DNA from: Luteibacter sp. UNC138MFCol5.1
GTDB taxonomy: Bacteria; Pseudomonadota; Gammaproteobacteria; Xanthomonadales; Rhodanobacteraceae
Direction of reading: 5' to 3'
Assembly: GCF_900110505.1 (NCBI RefSeq)
Contig: NZ_FODZ01000003.1
Coordinates: forward strand, 497,975 to 561,974
DNA length: 64,000 nt
Below the pieces are notes generated by a model, which was given only the letters and a program-made list of their open reading frames with translations, did not search any database and was not told the DNA's origin. This document shows, piece after piece, positions 1 to 10,313 of this stretch. The position numbers and the translations under genes were made by a program. Each line of letters begins with the position of its first letter. Position 1 is the first letter of the stretch.

Positions 1-1
1 G

Positions 2-865
<864 letters not shown>

Positions 866-878
866 TAGCCGACCGACG

Positions 879-909
879 AAACGCCCCGGGAAACCGGGGC
901 GTTTTTTTT
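879..909 (+). terminator. Rho-independent terminator after acnA
   Basis: An 11-bp perfect inverted repeat (AAACGCCCCGG, loop GAAA, CCGGGGCGTTT) runs into eight T residues. It lies 14 nt after the acnA stop codon. On the other strand it also faces the 3' end of the lipoprotein gene, so it may work for both. Confidence 0.9.
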
Positions 910-928
910 CGTCCGGGCGCAAGGGGAA

Positions 929-1375
929 TTACAGCGCGCGCTTCCACGTCGCGGTGAAGCATCGCCAGTCGCCGCCCTCCCTGCGCCAGCCCGTCTCGAC
1001 GACGTACGCCCCGGCGTTCTCGGGCAACACGCCCGCTCCCGCCGTCAGCGTCACCGTGAACGTGGCGGTCATCCGCTCGCCGCGACGGTCCACGTCGACG
1101 GGGCCCATGAGCACGTGCACCTTCTGGCCGCGCAGCGCGAACACCCGCACGAGGTTCGCGAGCGAACGCCGGTCGAGCTGCCCCGCATTCCCGTCGAAAT
1201 CCTCGGTGAGCGCAGCGACCGTGTCGCCCGCCTTGCCCGCTTCCGCGGCCTCCGCCGTCGCGGCGATGGCCTCGCGGACGCGTGTCTCGTCCGGCGCATG
1301 GCGGCATCCGCCCAGCCCCACGAGCGCGAGCGACATCGCCACCGCCGCCACCTTCCACATACCGTATTTGCCCAT
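929..1375 (-). CDS. Small lipoprotein of unknown function
   Basis: A 148-residue protein with an N-terminal hydrophobic stretch ending in the lipobox LGGC (Cys24), so it is probably lipid-anchored in the cell envelope. The mature part (alternating helix and strand, starting [20 protein letters not shown] and ending with [16 protein letters not shown]) resembles the small NTF2/SnoaL-like fold in layout: an N-terminal helical part and a final strand pattern containing W-R-C. This fold assignment is an impression only. It is transcribed away from fadD and towards the acnA terminator, and stands alone. No substrate or partner can be named. Confidence 0.75.
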   Translation of the reverse strand: MGKYGMWKVAAVAMSLALVGLGGCRHAPDETRVREAIAATAEAAEAGKAGDTVAALTEDFDGNAGQLDRRSLANLVRVFALRGQKVHVLMGPVDVDRRGERMTATFTVTLTAGAGVLPENAGAYVVETGWRREGGDWRCFTATWKRAL

Positions 1376-1488
1376 GTTTTTTCCCGTTGCAATGCGGCTT
1401 GCCGCTATACGCGGGCGTATGCTCCAATGCCGCGATCGTACGACGGCGAGCGCCGTGCGAATGTCACTTTCTGGAGTCCGTCCGATTC

Positions 1489-3177
1489 ATGAGCATTGAG
1501 CGTCCGTGGCTTGACCATTACCCGGCCGGCATTCCCGCCGATATCGACGTCAACGCGTACCGCTCCGTGGCGGCCGTCTTCGAAGAGTCCTTTGAGAAAT
1601 TTCGCGACCGCCCCGCGTTCTCGAACTTCGGCAAGGTCCTCACGTACGGTGAGGTCGACGAGCTTTCCCGCGCCTTCGCCGGCTACCTCTCCGGCGAGCT
1701 GGGCCTGAAGAAAGGCGACCGCCTGGCGATCATGCTGCCCAACCTGCTGCAGTATCCGATCGCGCTGTTCGGCGCGCTTCGCCTCGGCCTGACCGTAGTG
1801 AACACGAATCCGCTGTACACGACGCGCGAACTGCATCACCAACTGGAAGACTCGGGCGCGAAAGCGCTGCTGGTCCTCGACAACTTCGCCGCCACGGCGG
1901 AGAAGGCGCTCGACGGCACCAAGGTGCAGAACGTCATCACGACGGCCGTCGGCGACATGGTCGGCTTCCCGAAGGGCAACATCATCAACTTCGTGGTGAA
2001 GACCGTCCGCAAGGAAGTCCCGCCGTTCCGCCTGCCGAAGGCCGTCCGCTTCCGCGACGCCCTCTCGCGCGGCAAGGCGCACGCGCTGCCGTCGGTGCAG
2101 ATCGACCACGACGACCTCGCGTTCCTGCAGTACACGGGCGGCACCACCGGCGTGGCCAAGGGCGCCATGCTCACGCATCGCAACATGGTCGCGAACATGC
2201 TGCAGACGCGCCCATGGGTCGCGGGCCATGCCACGCCGGGCGCGGAAACCGTGATCACGGCGCTGCCGCTGTACCACATCTTCTCGCTGACGGTGAACTG
2301 CCTGATCTTCACGAGCCTCGGCGGACTCAACCACCTGATCACGAACCCGCGCGACATGAAGGGCTTCGTCAAGGAGCTTCGCGCCACGAAGTTCACCGCG
2401 ATCACGGGCGTCAACACGCTGTTCAACGGCCTGCTCAACACGCCGGGCTTCGATCAGGTCGACTTCTCGCACCTGCACCTGTCGATGGCGGGCGGCATGG
2501 CGCTCCAGCGTGCGGTCGCCGAGCGCTGGAAGAAGGTCACGGGCAAACCGATCATCGAAGGTTACGGCCTGACGGAAACCTCTCCGGTCGCCTTCGCGAA
2601 CCGCGTCGACATCACCGACTACACGGGGTCCATCGGCTTCCCGATTCCCGGCACCGATGCGCAGATCCGTGGCGACGACGGCGCGGTACTGCCGATCGGC
2701 GAGGTGGGCGAACTGTGCATCCGCGGTCCGCAGGTGATGAAGGGCTACTGGAGCCAGCCGGACGAAACCGCGAAGGTGCTCGACGCCGACGGCTGGCTGC
2801 GCACCGGCGACATCGCGCGCATGGATCCGACCGGCCAGGCGTTCATCGTCGATCGCAAGAAGGACATGATCCTCGTGTCAGGTTTCAACGTGTACCCGAA
2901 CGAGATCGAGGACATCGTCATGCGCCACCCGGGCGTGGCGGAAGTGGCGGCCGTCGGCGTCGACGACGAGCACTCGGGCGAGGTCGTGAAGCTGTTCGTG
3001 GTCCGCAAGGATCCGTCGCTCACGGTGGAGGCGCTCAAGGAGTACTGCCGCGAGAACCTCACCGGCTACAAGCGTCCGAAGCAGATCGAGTTCCGCGACG
3101 CGCTGCCGAAGACCAACGTCGGCAAGATCCTGCGCCGCGAACTCCGCGACGAAGAGCGGAAAAAAGCGAAGGCCTGA
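1489..3177 (+). CDS. fadD: Long-chain fatty acid-CoA ligase (FadD/RpfB type)
   Basis: A 562-residue AMP-forming acyl-CoA synthetase that activates fatty acids to acyl-CoA at the inner face of the membrane for beta-oxidation or recycling. Visible motifs are the P-loop-like [11 protein letters not shown] at residues 215-225, the GYGLTETSP adenylate motif, and the C-terminal [12 protein letters not shown] with [18 protein letters not shown] and the catalytic lysine in [11 protein letters not shown]. The ATG at 1489 is preferred over an ATG-less upstream extension because a GGAG sits about 10 nt upstream and residues MSIERPW match the usual FadD N-terminus. In Xanthomonas the equivalent enzyme, RpfB, also turns over DSF-type fatty-acid signals. 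No rpfF is visible nearby, so that role is not claimed. Confidence 0.93.
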   Translation: MSIERPWLDHYPAGIPADIDVNAYRSVAAVFEESFEKFRDRPAFSNFGKVLTYGEVDELSRAFAGYLSGELGLKKGDRLAIMLPNLLQYPIALFGALRLGLTVVNTNPLYTTRELHHQLEDSGAKALLVLDNFAATAEKALDGTKVQNVITTAVGDMVGFPKGNIINFVVKTVRKEVPPFRLPKAVRFRDALSRGKAHALPSVQIDHDDLAFLQYTGGTTGVAKGAMLTHRNMVANMLQTRPWVAGHATPGAETVITALPLYHIFSLTVNCLIFTSLGGLNHLITNPRDMKGFVKELRATKFTAITGVNTLFNGLLNTPGFDQVDFSHLHLSMAGGMALQRAVAERWKKVTGKPIIEGYGLTETSPVAFANRVDITDYTGSIGFPIPGTDAQIRGDDGAVLPIGEVGELCIRGPQVMKGYWSQPDETAKVLDADGWLRTGDIARMDPTGQAFIVDRKKDMILVSGFNVYPNEIEDIVMRHPGVAEVAAVGVDDEHSGEVVKLFVVRKDPSLTVEALKEYCRENLTGYKRPKQIEFRDALPKTNVGKILRRELRDEERKKAKA

Positions 3178-3182
3178 CGGGA

Positions 3183-3205
3183 GCTACCCACCCTCGGGTG
3201 GGAGC
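3183..3205. terminator. Hairpin between convergent fadD and pilZ-type gene
   Basis: A 7-bp perfect stem CCCACCC/GGGTGGG with a 2-nt loop, extended by GCT/AGC around a bulged A, fills the 32-bp gap between two convergent genes. There is no T-run on either side, so it is either a weak terminator or a REP-like element. Confidence 0.4.
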
Positions 3206-3209
3206 GCCG

Positions 3210-3566
3210 CTATTCGTCGTGCCACGCCTCGAGCGTGTCGGCATAGCCGCCGAGCAGCTCCCAGAGCGAAGCCTGCTTGTCCTCGGGAATGAGCGTGTAG
3301 GCCATGCCGATCTGCCGCGCGGAGACGCGGGCGACCGACGCCTCGAGGTGGATGTGCAGGTCGTGGCCGAAGATCATGTCGAGGATCCAGGTCTGCCCCG
3401 GTTCGCCGCGCCAGCCGAGCGGACGGCGCAGCAGCGCGCCGGTCGCCGAGATGTCGACCAGGTCCGTCGGATGCGCCTCGCCGCCACGGCTCATCAGCAC
3501 CGCCGTCTGTACCCGCATGCGGGCATGGCGATAGCGCGTATTCGCGTCGTCCTTGTCACTCGACAT
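3210..3566 (-). CDS. PilZ domain protein (c-di-GMP binding candidate)
   Basis: A 118-residue single-domain protein. The PilZ signature is visible: RYRHARMR near residue 11 (RxxxR type), then DISATGALLRRP near residue 37 (matching D/NxSxxG). These motifs bind cyclic di-GMP in known PilZ proteins. The start at 3566 is chosen because GGTGGAGG sits about 5 nt upstream of the ATG. Longer in-frame Met codons exist upstream but lack a comparable ribosome site. It is divergent in sequence from type IV pilus PilZ, so motility, surface polysaccharide or another output is equally possible. It stands alone between fadD and dinB. Confidence 0.85.
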   Translation of the reverse strand: MSSDKDDANTRYRHARMRVQTAVLMSRGGEAHPTDLVDISATGALLRRPLGWRGEPGQTWILDMIFGHDLHIHLEASVARVSARQIGMAYTLIPEDKQASLWELLGGYADTLEAWHDE

Positions 3567-3695
3567 CACGTCCTCCACCCAACCTGTCATTCGGTCCCTG
3601 CCCGTGCCTGGCATGGCCGCACCTCGTCGCCTTACCTTCCGTGTCACAAACGGACACATTAGCGCAGTCCCGGTGCCACATGCCGCCGTCTGCGT

Positions 3696-4883
3696 TCATT
3701 CGCTGCCGCGCGTCTTCAGTACGCCGGCGCGGACCAGCGCCCCGGCGCCGAAGCGACCGTTGATCATGTCCTGTACGCCGTCGGAGCGCTTGTCCGAAGC
3801 GGGCGCCGCGAACATGTCCTGCTGCTCGTCGCCGCGCCGGGCATCGAAGCCCGACAACGTGACGCCCAGCAGGCGAAGCCTCGGCCTGGGATGCTGGTTC
3901 CACCAGACCTGAAGCAAGCGCCGTGCCACGGCATAGATGTCGGGCGTGGCATTGCCCGGCACCGGCATCTGGGCCTGCCGGCTATGGGTCACGAAGGGCG
4001 GCTCGCGCAGCTTCACCGACACGGTGCGCGCGTCGACGCCGCGCCCCCGCGCCCTGGCCCCCACCTTTTCGCACTGCCGCAGCAGCCAGGCCTCCGCGAT
4101 CTCAAGTTCCTCGAGGTCGTATTCGAACGTCCATTCCGAACCGATCGAGACTTCCGGGGCGTCGGTCACCACCGGCCGGCGATCTTCGCCACGGCACAGC
4201 TCCCGCAATTGCGCGGCGTGGCGTTCGCCGACGGCCCGGTTCAGCCGCCAGGCGTCCGAGCGGACGAGGTCGCCGATCGTACGGATACCGGCCTTCTGCA
4301 GGGCCTCCTCGGCCACCTTGCCCACGGTCCACATGCGGCCGACCGGCAGCGGATCGAGGTATCCGCGCACGTCCTCCGGCGCGATGGCGAGGAAGCCGTC
4401 GGGCTTGGACAGCTCGCTGGCCAGCTTGGCGAGCAGCTTGTTGTGCGACATCCCCACGGACGCGTTGAGGCCGGTCCGCTCCCGGATCGTGTCCTTCACC
4501 CAGCGCCCGATCGCCTCCATGGAATGGAACAGGCGCAGGCTGGCGGTGACGTCGAGGAACGCCTCGTCGAGCGACAGGCCCTCGATCATCGGGGTGACCT
4601 CGGCGAACACGCCGAACACGACGGCGGAGATCGCGGCGTAGCGGTCGTGCCGGGGGAAAATGTAGACGCCGTCCGGACAGCGCCGGCGGGCTTCCGCGGT
4701 GGCCATGGCCGAGCGCACGCCGTACTTCCGCGCCTCGTAGTTCGCCGTGGAGACGACGCCCCGTCGGCCGAGGCCCGCCACGATCACGGGCTTGCCGACC
4801 AGGGAGGGATCGTCCAGCTCTTCCACGGACGCGTAGAAGGCGTCCATGTCGACGTGAATGATGGCTCGCTGACCCGGCTGCAT
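3696..4883 (-). CDS. dinB: DNA polymerase IV (Y-family translesion polymerase)
   Basis: A 395-residue error-prone polymerase that extends mismatched ends and bypasses damaged bases. Catalytic carboxylates are visible: HVDMDAF with D12, and SLDEAFLD with D106 and E107. The steric-gate region FYASVE follows D12, and the helix-hairpin-helix/thumb motif GMSHNKLLAKLASELSKPDGF is intact, followed by a little-finger domain. The tail ends in an unremarkable basic/acidic stretch with no clear beta-clamp motif at the extreme end, although QQDMFAAP near residue 365 resembles one. The start at 4883 (MQPGQRAIIHVD) is the usual distance from the first catalytic Asp. The gene stands alone. Confidence 0.95.
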   Translation of the reverse strand: MQPGQRAIIHVDMDAFYASVEELDDPSLVGKPVIVAGLGRRGVVSTANYEARKYGVRSAMATAEARRRCPDGVYIFPRHDRYAAISAVVFGVFAEVTPMIEGLSLDEAFLDVTASLRLFHSMEAIGRWVKDTIRERTGLNASVGMSHNKLLAKLASELSKPDGFLAIAPEDVRGYLDPLPVGRMWTVGKVAEEALQKAGIRTIGDLVRSDAWRLNRAVGERHAAQLRELCRGEDRRPVVTDAPEVSIGSEWTFEYDLEELEIAEAWLLRQCEKVGARARGRGVDARTVSVKLREPPFVTHSRQAQMPVPGNATPDIYAVARRLLQVWWNQHPRPRLRLLGVTLSGFDARRGDEQQDMFAAPASDKRSDGVQDMINGRFGAGALVRAGVLKTRGSE

Positions 4884-5199
4884 GCCCTCTATTGTGCCGT
4901 AAGGGCATGCCGCCGGGCGGTCCCGCCGCTGGACTTGCGCAGGCACAGGCGATACCCTGTATGTCAATCGGGTGAACTTTTTTCGGGCGTCGCGCCCTCA
5001 CCGGTCCCTTTCACGGACCGGCCGCGCTCTGCTCCCGACGTTCCTTCACAGACGGTGACCCTCCTGGGGTGTCCAGTGGCCTGCCCTTCGCTCGTCGGCG
5101 ACGATGCGTGGCAAGCGCGGACGAGGTGGCGGTACAGCCGCCGGACGGCATCGATTGTTGCGTTCCTGGTCGCACTCGCGACCCTTCTGACGTGTGCCG

Positions 5200-6084
5200 A
5201 TGACTAACGAGACAACCGAAGTCCAGGTGGTCGAAAAAACTCAGGGTGCCTTCGCGGGCATCCCGCAGCAGCAGGAAATGCCTCTCGCGCTGGTGCGCGG
5301 GCAGCCCGTGCTGCAGATGCCGCAGGATCTCTACATCCCGCCGGACGCGCTCGAAGTCATCCTCGAATCGTTCGAAGGGCCGCTGGACCTGCTGCTGTAC
5401 CTGATCCGCAGGCAGAACCTCGACATCCTCGACATCCCTGTCGCCGAGATCACCCGGCAGTACATGGACTACATCGACATGATGCGCGAGGTGATGCGAC
5501 TGGAGCTGGCGGCGGAATACCTGCTGATGGCCGCGATCCTCGCGGAGATCAAGTCCAGGCTGCTGCTGCCCCGGCCGCCGGCCGAGGAAGGGCTCGAGGA
5601 GGATCCCCGCGCCGAACTCGTTCGTCGCCTGCAGGAGTACGAACGCTTCAAGAAGGCCGCGGCGGACATCGAAGAACTGCCCCGGCTGGAACGCGACACC
5701 ACGGTGGTCCACGCCTTCGTCGGCGAGCACAACGTGGTCCGCGTGCCGCCACCGCTCGATCTGAAGGAACTGCTGCTCGCGCTCAAGGATGTGCTCAACC
5801 GCGCGGATCTGTTCACGCACCATGCGATCCAGCGCGAACCGCTCAGCGTGCGCCAGCGCATGGGCGACCTGCTCGGCTCGCTCGGCGAAACCGGCGGCTT
5901 CCACCGCTTCGAAACATTGTTCGACGTCACCGAGGGCCGGCTCGGCGTCGTGGTCACCTTCCTCGCCATGCTCGAACTGGCTAAGGAAATGCTCATCGAG
6001 ATCGTTCAGGAAGAAGCCCTCGGGCCGATCTACCTGAAGACCAAGGTACACACGGAGGCCGCGCCGGAAGAAGCGCTCGCCTGA
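5200..6084 (+). CDS. scpA: Segregation and condensation protein A
   Basis: A 294-residue kleisin that bridges the SMC dimer and binds ScpB in chromosome condensation. The conserved kleisin N-terminal region is visible (FEGPLDLLLYLIRRQNLDILDIPVAEITRQY, given here only as a landmark near residue 62), as are AEYLLMAAILAEIKSRLLLP and a C-terminal winged-helix segment (LGVVVTFLAMLELAKE). It has an N-terminal extension of about 50 residues before the kleisin core. ATG 5200 is chosen; an in-frame GTG at 5194 is also possible. scpB follows after 100 bp. Confidence 0.93.
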   Translation: MTNETTEVQVVEKTQGAFAGIPQQQEMPLALVRGQPVLQMPQDLYIPPDALEVILESFEGPLDLLLYLIRRQNLDILDIPVAEITRQYMDYIDMMREVMRLELAAEYLLMAAILAEIKSRLLLPRPPAEEGLEEDPRAELVRRLQEYERFKKAAADIEELPRLERDTTVVHAFVGEHNVVRVPPPLDLKELLLALKDVLNRADLFTHHAIQREPLSVRQRMGDLLGSLGETGGFHRFETLFDVTEGRLGVVVTFLAMLELAKEMLIEIVQEEALGPIYLKTKVHTEAAPEEALA

Positions 6085-6184
6085 CGGCCCCGCGAAGGGG
6101 CACGACACCGGGACGTCGCGGAAGCGATCCTCCCGCGTACGAACCGACCTGACCGCGCCAGACGGGCGCGGCACACATAGGCCT

Positions 6185-7024
6185 ATGCAACCCGAACAAC
6201 TCAAACCCATCGTGGAAGCGGCGCTCCTGGCGTCGACCCAGCCGATGACGATCGCGCAGTTGAAGGCGATCTTCGGCGAGGACGAAGAGGTCGGTACGGA
6301 CGAACTGAAGCAGACGCTCGACGCGCTCGCGGCGGATTGCGAGGGACGCGGCGTCGAGTTGCTCGAGGTCGCCTCGGGCTGGCGCTACCAGGTGCGCCGC
6401 GAGGTGCACGGCTGGGTGTCGCGGATGTGGGCCGAGAAGCCGAGCCGCTACTCGCGCGCCCTGCTCGAGACGCTCGCGCTGATCGCCTACCGCCAGCCGA
6501 TCACCCGCCCCGAAATCGAACAGATCCGCGGCGTCGTCGTCTCCTCGAACATCATCAAGACCCTGGAAGAGCGCGAATGGATCCGCGTGGTGGGTTACCG
6601 CGACGTGCCGGGCAAGCCCGCCCTGTTCGGCACCACCCGCCTCTTCCTCGACTACTTCAACCTGAAGTCGCTGGACGCGTTGCCCCCGCTGTCCGAGATC
6701 CGCGACCTCGACGAGCTCAACCCGCAGATGCGCCTCGAAGGCGACGCGGTGCCGCCGGCGGCGCGGGCCGCGATGCCCGACGAAGGCACCGGCGAAAGTT
6801 CCACGAATACCGAAGACGACGATGATGTCGTGGCGCGGTCCACGACGATCGAAGACACCGCCGCCCCGATCGACGCCGCCGAAGGCGACGCGAGCGGAGC
6901 CGCGAACCAGCTGCCAGACGGCGACGATGTCGCCGCGGCTTCCCCCACTGCCGATGAGGCAGAGAACCCCGAAGGCGACGTCGAAGACGACGCCGAGAAA
7001 GATACCGAGGAGTCACGCGCATGA
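6185..7024 (+). CDS. scpB: Segregation and condensation protein B
   Basis: A 279-residue partner of ScpA in the SMC complex, with two winged-helix domains in about the first 190 residues. The signature LLETLALIAYRQPITRPEIE and RGVVVSSNIIKTLEEREWI are both present. The C-terminal 80-90 residues are a low-complexity acidic tail rich in Asp, Glu, Ala and Thr, longer than in the Bacillus protein. The gene overlaps rluB by 4 nt (ATGA), so scpA, scpB, rluB and perhaps arsC look like one transcription unit, an arrangement common in gammaproteobacteria. Confidence 0.93.
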   Translation: MQPEQLKPIVEAALLASTQPMTIAQLKAIFGEDEEVGTDELKQTLDALAADCEGRGVELLEVASGWRYQVRREVHGWVSRMWAEKPSRYSRALLETLALIAYRQPITRPEIEQIRGVVVSSNIIKTLEEREWIRVVGYRDVPGKPALFGTTRLFLDYFNLKSLDALPPLSEIRDLDELNPQMRLEGDAVPPAARAAMPDEGTGESSTNTEDDDDVVARSTTIEDTAAPIDAAEGDASGAANQLPDGDDVAAASPTADEAENPEGDVEDDAEKDTEESRA

Positions 7025-8466
7025 ATGCGCCCCAGCGATCCCTGCTCACCCTGAAGCGCGGCGGCGGCGACGCCACCGAATCCACCGCCCAGCTTGAAGA
7101 GCGCCTGCACAAGGTGCTCGCCAATGCCGGACTCGGCTCGCGCCGGATGCTCGAACAGCGCATCCAGGCCGGCGAAGTCGAGGTCAACGGCACCGTCGCG
7201 ACCATCGGCGCGAGCGTCCACGCGGGCGACCGCGTCGTCCTCGACGGCAAGCAGTTCGTCGTCGCCACCGACAACCGCAACGACGCCGAAGTGCTCGTCT
7301 ACCACAAGCCGGAAGGCGTGGTGACGACGCGCGAGGACACCGAAGGCCGCCCCACCGTGTTCGAACAGCTGCCCCGCCTGCGTGGCGCGCGCTGGGTCGC
7401 CGTGGGCCGCCTCGACATCAACACCACTGGCCTGCTCCTGCTCACGACCGACGGCGAACTCGCCAACGCGCTGATGCATCCGAAGAGCGGCCTCGAGCGC
7501 GAATACCTCTGCCGCGTCCACGGCGAAGTCCCCGACGAGGTGATCGAACGCCTCAAGGCCGGCGTGGAGCTGGAAGACGGCCCCGCTCGCTTCGACGAGA
7601 TCGCCGTGATCAGCCGTGGCGGCAGCCACAGCTGGTTCCGCGTGACGATCCGCGAGGGCCGCAACCGCGAAGTCCGCCGCCTGTGGGATTCGCAGGGCTT
7701 CCTGGTCAGCCGCCTGAAGCGCATCCGCTACGGCACGGTGGAACTGCCCCGCGCCCTGCGTCGCGGCGACTGCGAGTCGCTCGACGAGACGGCCATCAAG
7801 GAACTGCGCGAACGCGCGGGCCTCGGCGCCCCGGCACCGGTGCTCACGCTGAGCGCCGTCGTGCACCAGCGCCGCGCGCCGCGCCATGTCACGGAATACC
7901 GTCCGGACAACCGCGCGACCGGCGCCTGGAGCTCGGGCCGCCATGACGAGGCGCGCGAGCTGACCGCGTTCGATCGCATCCGCGACGACAACCCGCGTGG
8001 CGGTCGTGGTGGTCGCGGCGCCGCGGGCGGTCGCGGCGGCCAGGGCGGCGGTCCGCGCCGCGAGGTCAACGGCAACGTGGCTCGTCCCGAGCGCGGTGCG
8101 GGCGGCGGTCAGCGCAAGTCGCGCCGCGTGGCCCCGGGCCAGGAACTGCCGTCGATCCGCACGTGGTTCGCGGGCGACAGCCGCACGGGTGGCGGCAACG
8201 CCGCTGGCGGTAACACGACGGGCAACCGTGGTCCTCGTCCGGGCGGTCGCGGCGGTAACGCCGGCGGCAACCGCGCGGCGGGCGCGGGTCGCGCCGAGGG
8301 CAACCGCGCGCCGGGTGCCCGCTTCGAAGGCGGCGGCAACCGTGGCCGCGGCCCAGGCGGCGGCAACCGGGCGGGCGGTCCGCGTCCCGGCGGCAACCGT
8401 GGTGGCCGTCCGGGCGGCGGTGGCGGCAACCGTGGCGGTGGCGGCAATCGCGGCGGCAATCGCTGA
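7021..8466 (+). CDS. rluB: 23S rRNA pseudouridine synthase B with long Gly/Arg/Asn tail
   Basis: A 481-residue RsuA/RluB-family enzyme expected to make pseudouridine 2605 in 23S rRNA. An S4 RNA-binding domain (LHKVLANAGLGSRRMLEQRI, residues 29-48) precedes the catalytic core, with the catalytic Asp132 in GRLDINTTGLLLLT and the closing REGRNREVRRLW motif. After about residue 320 the protein becomes a tail of roughly 160 residues of Gly, Arg, Asn and Ala repeats (GGNRGGR-like). Such tails occur in xanthomonad and beta-proteobacterial RluB proteins and probably bind RNA non-specifically or are disordered. Confidence 0.93.
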   Translation: MNAPQRSLLTLKRGGGDATESTAQLEERLHKVLANAGLGSRRMLEQRIQAGEVEVNGTVATIGASVHAGDRVVLDGKQFVVATDNRNDAEVLVYHKPEGVVTTREDTEGRPTVFEQLPRLRGARWVAVGRLDINTTGLLLLTTDGELANALMHPKSGLEREYLCRVHGEVPDEVIERLKAGVELEDGPARFDEIAVISRGGSHSWFRVTIREGRNREVRRLWDSQGFLVSRLKRIRYGTVELPRALRRGDCESLDETAIKELRERAGLGAPAPVLTLSAVVHQRRAPRHVTEYRPDNRATGAWSSGRHDEARELTAFDRIRDDNPRGGRGGRGAAGGRGGQGGGPRREVNGNVARPERGAGGGQRKSRRVAPGQELPSIRTWFAGDSRTGGGNAAGGNTTGNRGPRPGGRGGNAGGNRAAGAGRAEGNRAPGARFEGGGNRGRGPGGGNRAGGPRPGGNRGGRPGGGGGNRGGGGNRGGNR

Positions 8467-8471
8467 TCCCG

Positions 8472-8807
8472 ATGCTGACGATCTGGCATAACCCGCGATG
8501 CTCGAAGTCGCGGGAAACGCTGGCCCTGCTCGAAGCGCGGGGCCTGTCGCCGGTGATCGTGGATTACCAGAAGACGCCGCCGTCGGCGGCCGAGCTCGAA
8601 CGCGTGCTCGGGCTTCTCGGTATCGAGCCGCGCGCGCTCATGCGCAAGGGCGAAGCCGAATACACCGGGGTGCCGGCCGATGCGTCACGCGACGCGCTGA
8701 TCGCCGCGATGATCGCGACGCCGAAGCTCATCGAGCGTCCCGTGGTGATCCACGGCGAGAAGGCCGCGATCGGTCGTCCACCGGAAGCGGTGCTCGCGAT
8801 CCTTTAG
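8472..8807 (+). CDS. arsC: Arsenate reductase (glutaredoxin-dependent) family protein
   Basis: A 111-residue ArsC/Spx-type thioredoxin-fold protein. The N-terminal HNPRCSKSRETLALLE carries the catalytic cysteine (Cys10) of glutaredoxin-linked arsenate reductases, and the RPVVI followed by GRPPE closes the fold as in ArsC. It reduces arsenate to arsenite if it is a true ArsC. Isolated chromosomal copies like this, without arsB or arsR, may have other redox roles. It begins 5 nt after rluB and is probably co-transcribed with it. Confidence 0.85.
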   Translation: MLTIWHNPRCSKSRETLALLEARGLSPVIVDYQKTPPSAAELERVLGLLGIEPRALMRKGEAEYTGVPADASRDALIAAMIATPKLIERPVVIHGEKAAIGRPPEAVLAIL

Positions 8808-8849
8808 CGCGGGCGGCGCTGTCGCGACAACCGATCGCCTCGCCGTGGG

Positions 8850-8907
8850 CACCGGCGTACGCCGGTGCGACGGAAACCCCCTCACCTTCAAACCGGCGTA
8901 CGCCGGT
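8850..8907. repeat. Two REP-like palindromes between arsC and hisIE
   Basis: Two copies of the perfect 16-bp palindrome ACCGGCGTACGCCGGT lie 26 bp apart (8851-8866 and 8892-8907), the first extended to 18 bp by C and G. They sit between the convergent ends of arsC and hisIE. This is the form of dispersed REP/BIME elements in xanthomonads and pseudomonads and may act as a bidirectional transcription barrier. No T-run follows. Confidence 0.7.
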
Positions 8908-8940
8908 ATCCACGGCCCCGGTTCCCGGGACGGCGACCGT

Positions 8941-9546
8941 CTACCCCGCGTGCCGCTCCACCAGCTTCGCCGCCACCGCGTCGAACCCGATGCCGCGCGC
9001 GCGCAGCACCACCATGAGATGGAACACCAGATCGGCGGCCTCGCCGATCAGCGCGTCGTCGTCTTCCGCGACCGCGGCCAGCGCGGTCTCGACGCCCTCC
9101 TCGCCCACCTTCTGCGCGATGCGGCGAATGCCGCCCTCGAACAGCCTCGTCGTGTAGCTCCCAGCGGGCCGCTCCGCGTACCGCGATGCGACCAGCGCGT
9201 CGAGTTCGGCGAGGAAGCCCAACGGCGGCGACACGTCGTCGCCGAAGCAGCTCGACGTACCGGTGTGGCAGGTCGGTCCCGCCGGCAGGGCGCGCACCAG
9301 GATCGTATCGGCGTCGCAATCCAGGCGCATGTCCACCAGCGCGAGCGTATCGCCCGACGTTTCGCCCTTCGTCCACAGCCGCTGCTTGCTGCGGCTGAAG
9401 AACGTCACGAGACCGAGCTCGCGCGTCGCGGCCAGGGCCGCCGCGTCCATGTACCCGAGCATCAGCACCTCGCCCGTTCGCGCATGCTGCACGATGGCGG
9501 GGAGCAGCCCGCCGCCCTTGGCGAAATCCGGATCCCGCATGCTCAT
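8941..9546 (-). CDS. hisIE: Bifunctional phosphoribosyl-AMP cyclohydrolase / phosphoribosyl-ATP pyrophosphatase
   Basis: A 201-residue fusion catalysing steps 2 and 3 of histidine synthesis. The HisI half (residues 1 to about 110) has the metal-binding [10 protein letters not shown] and the paired cysteines of [12 protein letters not shown]. The HisE half has the MazG-like helical signature [13 protein letters not shown] and [14 protein letters not shown]. It is the last gene of the his operon. Its ATG overlaps the hisF stop codon (TCATGA on the coding strand). Confidence 0.96.
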   Translation of the reverse strand: MSMRDPDFAKGGGLLPAIVQHARTGEVLMLGYMDAAALAATRELGLVTFFSRSKQRLWTKGETSGDTLALVDMRLDCDADTILVRALPAGPTCHTGTSSCFGDDVSPPLGFLAELDALVASRYAERPAGSYTTRLFEGGIRRIAQKVGEEGVETALAAVAEDDDALIGEAADLVFHLMVVLRARGIGFDAVAAKLVERHAG

Positions 9547-10313
9547 GACCTCACCTCGATACCTTGCGCGCGCAGCTCGCGCTTCAGCGCGGGAATGGCG
9601 ATATCGCCCCCGTGGAACACGCTGGCGGCCAGCGCCGCGTCCACGTCGGCCTCGATGAATACGTCCACGAAATGCGCCGGCGTGCCGGCGCCGCCCGAGG
9701 CGACCAGCGGCACGGAGCACACGGCGCGCGCGGCTTTCAGTTGCTCGATGTCGTAACCGCGGCGCACCCCGTCGGTACCCATGCAATTGAGCACGATCTC
9801 GCCGGCGCCCAGGCCTTGCACCTCCTCGATCCAGTCGAGGGTGCGCTTGCGCAGTGCGCGCGTTCGCGACGGATCGCCCGTGTACTGGCGCACGCGCCAC
9901 TCGCCGTCGTCGTCGCGGAGACTGTCGACGCCGACCACGACGCATTGCACGCCGAACGCGTCGGCGATCTCGCGCACGAGTTCGGGCCGCTCGAGCGCGG
10001 GCGAGTTGATCGAGATCTTGTCCGCGCCCGCGTGCAGCACCTCGCGCGCATCGTCGACGCTGCGGATGCCGCCCGCCACGCAGAACGGAATGTCGATCTC
10101 GCGCGCCACGCGCTCGACCCAGTCGCGGTCCACGCGGCGACCTTCGGGGCTCGCGGTGATGTCGTAGAAGACCAGCTCGTCGGCGCCCTCGTCGCGGTAG
10201 CGCAACGCCAGTTCGACGATCTCGCCGACGACGACGTGGTCGCGGAACCGCACGCCCTTGACCACCTGCCCGTCGCGGACGTCGAGGCAGGGAACGATGC
10301 GCCGGCTCAGCAT
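9543..10313 (-). CDS. hisF: Imidazole glycerol phosphate synthase, cyclase subunit
   Basis: A 256-residue (beta/alpha)8 barrel that uses ammonia delivered by HisH to make imidazole-glycerol phosphate and AICAR. Catalytic Asp11 lies in [17 protein letters not shown] and the second Asp in the [27 protein letters not shown] region. The phosphate-binding [10 protein letters not shown] is also present. Overlaps hisA by 7 nt and hisIE by 4 nt. Confidence 0.97.
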   Translation of the reverse strand: MLSRRIVPCLDVRDGQVVKGVRFRDHVVVGEIVELALRYRDEGADELVFYDITASPEGRRVDRDWVERVAREIDIPFCVAGGIRSVDDAREVLHAGADKISINSPALERPELVREIADAFGVQCVVVGVDSLRDDDGEWRVRQYTGDPSRTRALRKRTLDWIEEVQGLGAGEIVLNCMGTDGVRRGYDIEQLKAARAVCSVPLVASGGAGTPAHFVDVFIEADVDAALAASVFHGGDIAIPALKRELRAQGIEVRS

